In this document: piece by piece, positions 58,446-64,000 of the stretch
How the letters are laid out: each line of letters opens with the position of its first letter
How positions within the stretch are numbered: position 1 is the first letter of the stretch
Origin: Henckelia pumila
Taxonomy: Eukaryota; Streptophyta; Magnoliopsida; Lamiales; Gesneriaceae
DNA: 64,000 nt
Assembly: GCF_033568475.1 (NCBI RefSeq)
Contig: NW_027331833.1
Coordinates: 6,820,001 to 6,884,000, forward strand
Reading direction: 5' to 3'
The notes under the pieces: generated by a model
The model's input: only the letters and a program-made list of their open reading frames with translations
Database searches by the model: none
What the model was told of the DNA's origin: nothing
Translations under genes and position numbers: made by a program

Positions 58446-60520
58446 TGTAAGGCCCGAGATTAATTAAAAATTAATCCGAATTTAATTTGATTTTAATCCG
58501 AGTATATTTAATTTGGGAATGTTTAGAGTTTTGATTTAAATTCTAATATTCTTAAATTATTTAGGATTGAAATTGAATTAAAATAAGGGCCGAGGACCAA
58601 ATTGCAAATATTGAAGACTTAAGGGACTAAACTGCAATTATGCTTGAAAGTTATCAGATTTTAATTCTATCACTCAGCATGAATACGTGTTATTATCTAA
58701 GGAATTCAGAATTTGAGAAGAGAAGTCGATTTCCTTCGCTTTGGTTTGATTTCATGATTTTTGAATTGCCGTAACTTTTGCTCCGGTTATCTGATTTCGA
58801 TTTCGTAAATTGTTCTGGAATCCTTACGACGAGGGATTCGATCTCGTGTAAGTTTTATGATGTTTTATATGAATTTCGAAGTCAGTTTGGGGCAGAGATC
58901 AGGTTTTGAGTTATTGAGTATGTTTATCGTTGTTTATGCGATTTTATCTAAAAACCGAATTAAGGAGTTTGTATTAAATGTGTCCAAGCATGATTTCCAG
59001 CTTATGATTGTTGTTTATAGCTGATATTATGAAGATTTTGATGATATGGTAGCTGATATATGTTTTACGAATGATTGAAATGAAGTTAGAAATGGTTTCG
59101 GGATTACGTCGGTTACCGATTTTCAATCGTTACGCTGTTTAATCGAGTTTTTGGACTGTTTTGATATTCGATAGCTAAGCTGAAACACTTATCTTGATGA
59201 TGTGAATGTTATAGAATTTTATTCTTCAGTTTCAGTTGAGTTTGGAAGGCCAACGACTCGAGACAACGACTTTGAACCGAAGAAAGTTGATTGAGGTTTG
59301 AAATGCGATCGTTTGACGATCTTATGATGTTTTCGACTCGATTTTGATACAATAGATTGGAATGAAGTTTGATATTTGTGTATTTGATGTATCTTTCAGA
59401 TTTGAAGAATCCAGAATCGATAATAACGAAGGTATAATGATGACATCGCGAAGTAGGGACTTTGAAACTCAAGAATGACTATTATTGAGTTGGCCCGCAA
59501 AAACCACATACTTGTTTATGTTTTTGATTTGATTGTGATGTTGTCGATCCATCTCAGGTAGTGGATCTTTAAATTTGAGGTGTTATGATGCTATATTGAA
59601 TTGATTCTATGCCAAGGTTGTTGTTAACCTTATTTGCGAGTCGGTTACGAACTCGTTAGATGGATATCCATGTCAAGATCAGTTATGAATCTTGATGGCC
59701 TCGAAGTTATGTGAATCAATTTGTATTTGAAGCGTTAAATTACTCTATTTGTTGAGTCGAGTTTAAATTGAGACGATGTGATTTATTTAGCGCTTTCTAT
59801 ATGTTAGTTATACTGAGAATCGTTCTCACCGGAGGTTATCCGGCTGTTGTCTTGTTTTGTATGTGTGCATGACAACAGAGAGGGCATGAGCTGATCATCG
59901 ACGTCATTGACAGCTGGGAGAGAGTCTAGCATGTGAGGACTCGGGTTGTAGATGAAGTCTTGTGAACTTTAGAAGCATAAAACCTTAGAACTTGTTGGTT
60001 TGAAGTATTGTATTGAATTTGAGATAGTTATGCTTTCTATTAACCTTTGAATGAATCGTTCGATGTATATATATGCATGACTTGTTGTTCGAGATCTTGT
60101 TTATTTGTTGATGCAAGTTCCAGAACTTTTAAACCATGCCTTGTATTGATTTTGGTGACAAGAATTGATAGTGTATGGTTTTGACAGCAACAATATTTAT
60201 GCAGAGTTTTCTGGAGTTGGAGGCCGCTCGATCGGCAAGATTTCACCGATCGAGCGAGGCCTGTATTTTGCAAACAGAGAGTTTGGATTTTCTTGGCCGC
60301 TCGATCGGCAAAAGTTGACCGATCGAGCGAGACCAAATTATACTCAGACCCGAGGATTGTGATTTTTTAGCCGCTCGATCGGTAAGATTTCACCGATCGA
60401 GCGAGGTCCAAGTTTTAAAAAAAAAATTTATTTGGTTTGATTATTCTTTTAAACACTTGATTAATGGTTTATTAATCGTTAATTGCCTTAAGATAAGATT
60501 AGCAATCCGAGGTCCCCACA
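58446..60520 (+). repeat. 3' LTR of the nested gypsy element
   Basis: TGTAAGGCCCGAG to CGAGGTCCCCACA, 2075 bp. Matches the 5' LTR with scattered substitutions. Confidence 0.93.
60225..60403. repeat. Triple hairpin cassette, 3' LTR copy
   Basis: Same three CGCTCGATCGG ... CCGATCGAGCG modules as at 53183-53361. Here the second module has both arms intact (ACCGATCGAGCGAG), so the 5' copy carries the mutation. Confidence 0.9.
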
Positions 60521-61596
60521 CATATGTACATTCTAATCTTTGGGGTCCATCAAGGACAGAAACCCATGGAGGTGGTCGATACTTCATGACAATCATTGAT
60601 GATTACTCCAGAAAGTTATGGACGTTCATCCTAAAGTCAAAGGATGAGGCATATGGCAGATTCAAGGACTGGCTACTAGTAGTGGAAAACAAATCAAAAC
60701 GGAGAGTGAAACACTTGAGGATAAACAATGGTCTAGATACTTATCTGAGGACTTCAATCAGCTATGTAATACTAAAGGGATCACAAGGCACAAGAAAGTA
60801 CCTGGAACTCCACAGCAAAACGGCCTAGCAAAAAGGATGAACATGACACTGTTAGAAAGAGTAAGATGTATTCTGATTAATTCATCTTTACCAAAGGGGA
60901 AGAAGCAGTCTCTACAACTACATACTTTATTAACAGATTCCCATCAAGTGCTCTCAACTTCAAAACCCCTATGGCGGTGTGGCATGGAACACCAGCTGAA
61001 TACAAAACACTGAGGTATTTGGTTTTCTTGCATATGCTCACTTGAAGCAGGATAAGTTGGATTCAAGGGTAGTGAGATGCATCTTCATAGGCTACCCTGA
61101 AGGAGTAAAGGGATACAAAGTGTGGAATTTGAAAACAAAATATCCAAGGTGTTTCACTTCTAAGGTTATCACATTTGATGAATCTAGGGTAGTATACACC
61201 TGGAAAGAATCTGATAAAGGAAATGGACAGATGGAATCAGTGAAATTTCCAGTTGAGGTGGAACTTAGAATTGATGATGTTCACTTTGAACTTGAGTCAA
61301 AAAAGGAACCAGTCCAAGGTGATAACCAGGAGGATCTAAGCTCCTATAATCTTGAAAGAGACAGAGTTAGGAAGGAGATAAGAGCTCCTAAAAAGTATGG
61401 GGAGGCAGACCTTGCTTGGTATGCTCTAGCAGTAGCCCAAGAGTTGGATAGCTATGAACCAAACTCATATGATGATGCTATGAAAAGTAAACATAAAAGC
61501 AGGTGGAGTGAAGCAATGGAAGAGGAGAAGAACTCTCTAATAAAGAAAAACTCATGGGAACTGGTTGATAGACAAAAAAGGCAAACCTTGGGCTGA
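60521..61596 (+). pseudogene. Copia integrase core and RT start, right of gypsy
   Basis: Resumes with CATATG, then VHSNLWGPSRTETHGGGRYF and IIDDYSRKLWTFILKSKDEA, the first catalytic Asp region of copia integrase. The second Asp appears changed to Asn (RINNGLDTYL). Later blocks match the copia integrase C-terminal linker (DSRVVRCIFIGYPEGVKGYK) and the start of RT (ALAVAQELDSYEPNSYDDAM). Frameshifts near 60800-61040 and a stop at 61594 break the frame. Confidence 0.85.
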
Positions 61597-63075
61597 AAGT
61601 GGCTATACAAAATGAAAGAACATACATCTAGGAGTGGAGGTCTGAAATACAAAGCCAAGCTTGTAGCTAAGGTATTTGCACAAGTTCAGGGTGTATATTT
61701 CAATGAAATCTTCTCACCTGTGGTGAAACATTGCTCAATCATAATTATTCTTGGAATAGTAACTCAGTATGATTTGGAATTGGAGCAACTAAATGTCAAA
61801 ACAACATTTTTGCATGGTGATCTGGAGGAGGTGATATATATGGATCAACCTCAAGGTTTTACCATATCAGAAAGCAAGGATAAATTTTTCCTGCTAAAAA
61901 GATCTCTATATGGGCTAAAACAAAGCCCAAGACATTGGAACAAAAGATTCGATGACTTCATGCTAAACACTGGTTTTGAGATGAGCAAGTATGATAGTTT
62001 CATCTACATTAGAAAGGATTCAGAACAAATATTGTTGTACTTACTAATCTATGTAGATGATATTCTCATTGCAAGTGGAAGAAAGACATAAATTTTAATA
62101 TAAAGACTCCATTAAAGTCAGAATTTGAGAGGAAGATCTTGGGAAAGCAAGGAAGATACTTGGTATGGATGATAGTAGGGACAGAAGTAGAAATGTCACA
62201 TTCCTAACTTAAGAAGAATATCTGAAGAAGGTGGTACTCAGGTATAATATGAACATGGATAAATATGTATCCACTCCTTTAGCTCAACATCTGAAGTTAT
62301 CCAAGAGCCAATGTCCTAAAACCGATGAAGATAGAAAATAAATGGAAAACATACCTTATGCTAGTGGGATAGGCAGCAAAATGTATGGGATGGTTTGCAG
62401 CCGACCTGATTTGTCTTATTCTATAAGTGTAGCATCAAGATTTATGGCTAATCCTGGCATCTATCATTGGGAGTGGATCCTGATATATCTAAAGGACACT
62501 GCTGGAACTGGCCTAAGGTTTGAAAAGAAAGCAAGAAATGAAAATCCTATGGTTGGTTTTGTGGACTCTGATTTTGCTGGGAATATTGATACTCGCAAGT
62601 CTTTAACTGGATTTATATCCACATTATATGGTACATCTGTCACATGGAAATCGAAACCTTCAAACTGTGGTTACACTCTCAACCACAGAAGCAGAGTACA
62701 TTGATGTAACTGAGGCAGTCAAAGAAGCCTTATGGTTGAAGGGGCTGATGAATGAGCTTGGAGTTAAACAAGACAAAGTGACTGTCCATTGTGATAGTCA
62801 AAGTGCAATTCACTTGTCAAAACATCAGGTGTTCCATGAGAGTACAAAACACATAGATGTGAATATGCATTTCATCAGAGATATTCTATCAAAAGGTGAA
62901 GTGTTATTGGAAAATATTGCAACTGAGGAAAACCCTGCAGATTCCTTGACTAAGCCCCTGCCTCTTTCCAAGTTCAAACACTTCCTGGACGTGATAAAGA
63001 ATGTGGGATCAAGCTGGTTGTGTCATACATTTAGGAGAGGGACACCAGATCAAAAGATGGATACAAGGTGGAGAT
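61597..63075 (+). pseudogene. Copia reverse transcriptase and RNase H
   Basis: RT carries KAKLVAKVFAQVQGVYFNEI, FLHGDLEEVIYMDQPQGF, YGLKQSPRHWNKRFDDFM and the catalytic YVDDILIA near 62050. Frames shift near 62095, 62340 and 62650. RNase H follows with GFVDSDFAGNIDTRKSLTGF, TTEAEYIDVTEAVKEALWLK and VHCDSQSAIHLSKHQVFHES, then ENPADSLTKPLPLSKFKHF. Catalytic acids are kept but the frame is broken. A purine tract ACAAGGTGGAGAT precedes the 3' LTR. Confidence 0.9.
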
Positions 63076-63765
63076 TGTTGGACTTGAGTGTGTCTCCAAT
63101 GTGTTATGGTGTTTGAGCCGTCTTACTTCTGACATATTCCTATTGGGCCAGGCCTGAGTTGTTAGTATTTTGACTCTTTTGAAGATTAGGCCCTCCAAGG
63201 CAGTTGAAAGTTTGTTATGGTCATGTCAACCGGGGTTACAAGCTCAGCTGGTACTTGGAATGATGAGGGAAGAATATGGTTACCGGTTCATGAAGAAGAA
63301 ATATAAATGCTGAGTAGACTTCAAGAACGGAATGGGAGGAGATTAGAAATAACACCCAACATCAGAGAATTGAAAATACACAAAAGAGAGTTCATAAGGA
63401 GATACAAGGCAAAAGAAAATTAGGCAAGAATATGAGCCAAGGGAGTTATTAAGCTTGTTGTATTCTTGGTTATCTTCTGAAACTTGTATTGTAATCTTAC
63501 TTGGTGATTCAATAAAGAACTTTCTGGGGTTTCTCCGTGTATGTAATTCATGCAAATTACTGAACCACGTAATTTCATGAGTCTTTAAATTCCAGTTCAT
63601 ATTACATGTTTGTTTCTTGTGTTCTGAGTGAATTGTGTTTCATTCTTGAGTTGGTGGATGTGTGATGTTGTGGTGATCAATCGGTTCTTTGGAGTTCGGG
63701 GTTAGTAAGACAATCAAGAAGTGCGAGTATAAGTTTAGTTCTTGAATTAATTGTTTCGATCAACA
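63076..63765 (+). repeat. 3' LTR of the copia element
   Basis: TGTTGGACTTGAG to CGATCAACA, 690 bp, followed by the right copy of the duplication TTGCG (63766-63770). Confidence 0.92.
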
Positions 63766-64000
63766 TTGCGGATGAGACGCTAGACTTCCCTAACAAGTCT
63801 AGGATAGCAAGAGGAGCAGACTCGTTGATGGAGGGAAGATAAGAAGGTTGGATGTCTGGAAGCCCACATCTTATCAAGTGCAATGCTTTTATGGATGTTA
63901 GTTTACTAACTGCATGCAACCAATTCGCCGCATCCCTGAGATCAACGCCGCTGAGGTCAAGATGTCTCAGGGAACCAAGATGAGAGACCCAACCAAGATT
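63766..64000 (-). pseudogene. LRR receptor-like protein, EIX-type, cut by copia and window edge
   Basis: On the minus strand from the window edge: NLGWVSHLGSLRHLDLSGVD, then LRDAANWLHAVSKLTSIKAL and GLPDIQPSYLPSINE, regular leucine-rich repeats of the RLP/EIX2 or GSO type found in membrane immune receptors. The piece is open to the copia insertion, where the frame is lost. The continuation at 49154-49236 has stops, so the gene was decaying or the stops arose later. The rest lies outside the window. Confidence 0.75.

Larger units (their letters stand above)
51403..60520 (+). mobile_element. Full-length Ty3/gypsy element nested in copia integrase
   Basis: About 9.1 kb with LTRs of 2077 and 2075 bp, primer site, gag-pol, purine tract and a 5 bp duplication CATAT. 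Pol order protease, RT, RNase H, integrase is gypsy type. The integrase C-terminal region ends with a domain of the kind that carries a chromodomain in chromoviruses, but I could not confirm one. LTRs differ by roughly nine bases in the first 430 by eye, so the insertion is fairly recent, yet the coding region has about eight nonsense codons. A solo LTR of the same or a sister family lies at 18376-20569. Confidence 0.93.
49237..63765 (+). mobile_element. Ty1/copia element, split by a nested gypsy element
   Basis: LTRs at 49237-49932 (696 bp) and 63076-63765 (690 bp) are very similar and start TGTTGGACTTGAG. An exact 5 bp duplication TTGCG flanks the element (49232-49236, 63766-63770). Without the nested gypsy element it is about 5.4 kb, a normal copia size. 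Domain order gag, protease, integrase, RT, RNase H confirms copia. Stops and frameshifts disable it. The host sequence is an LRR receptor-like pseudogene. Confidence 0.92.

Noticed and set aside
1..64000. tRNA, rRNA or other structural RNA genes
   Set aside because: No cloverleaf-like or rRNA segment was noticed by eye; a covariance-model scan would be decisive.

Overview
This window looks like nuclear DNA of a eudicot plant. It is AT-rich, has intron-containing and intronless plant genes, and is dominated by nested LTR retrotransposons and small DNA transposons. A degenerate minus-strand gene (17408-24063) resembles a family I recall as abundant in Gesneriaceae genomes, so Lamiales, possibly Gesneriaceae, is my best guess. 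This is inference from memory, not a database match.

Only two genes look intact. One is an intronless P-class pentatricopeptide (PPR) protein at 9282-11264 (+), resembling Arabidopsis NUWA/EMB1796 (At3g49240). The other is a three-exon SINA-type RING E3 ligase (SINAT) at 12187-14749 (-). The two are convergent. The PPR gene has three TGGGCY-type site II motifs upstream. The SINAT gene carries a 472 bp hAT-like MITE in intron 2. At the right edge is an interrupted LRR receptor-like protein pseudogene (-).

Layout. 1-9.1 kb: LTR remnants and hAT/MITE elements. 9.1-15.3 kb: the gene island. 15.5-25.6 kb: a repeat family that encloses the degenerate minus-strand gene; the gene is split by a solo LTR (17765-21074), which is itself split by a second solo LTR (18376-20569). 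25.65-39.8 kb: a decayed Ty3/gypsy element of the Tat type with gag, protease, RT-RNase H, a second RNase H, integrase, a 61-bp tandem array of palindromic units, and an antisense gene with a PF04195-like domain. That element is itself split by a solo LTR at 33770-35279 and another insertion at 31701-33189. 39.8-49.2 kb: MITEs, an intact-ended 738 bp TRIM (40405-41142), a copia solo LTR (44503-44964) and several LTR scraps. 49.2-63.8 kb: a Ty1/copia element inserted in the LRR gene (duplication TTGCG) and itself split in its integrase by a 9.1 kb Ty3/gypsy element (duplication CATAT).

Main points of interest: several nested insertions with readable target-site duplications; arrays of short palindromes at matching places in otherwise different LTRs; the antisense and orphan genes carried by retrotransposons; and a nonsense-mutation pattern that fits decay by cytosine methylation. 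I see no prokaryotic-type defence or CRISPR system. All alignments were made by eye.
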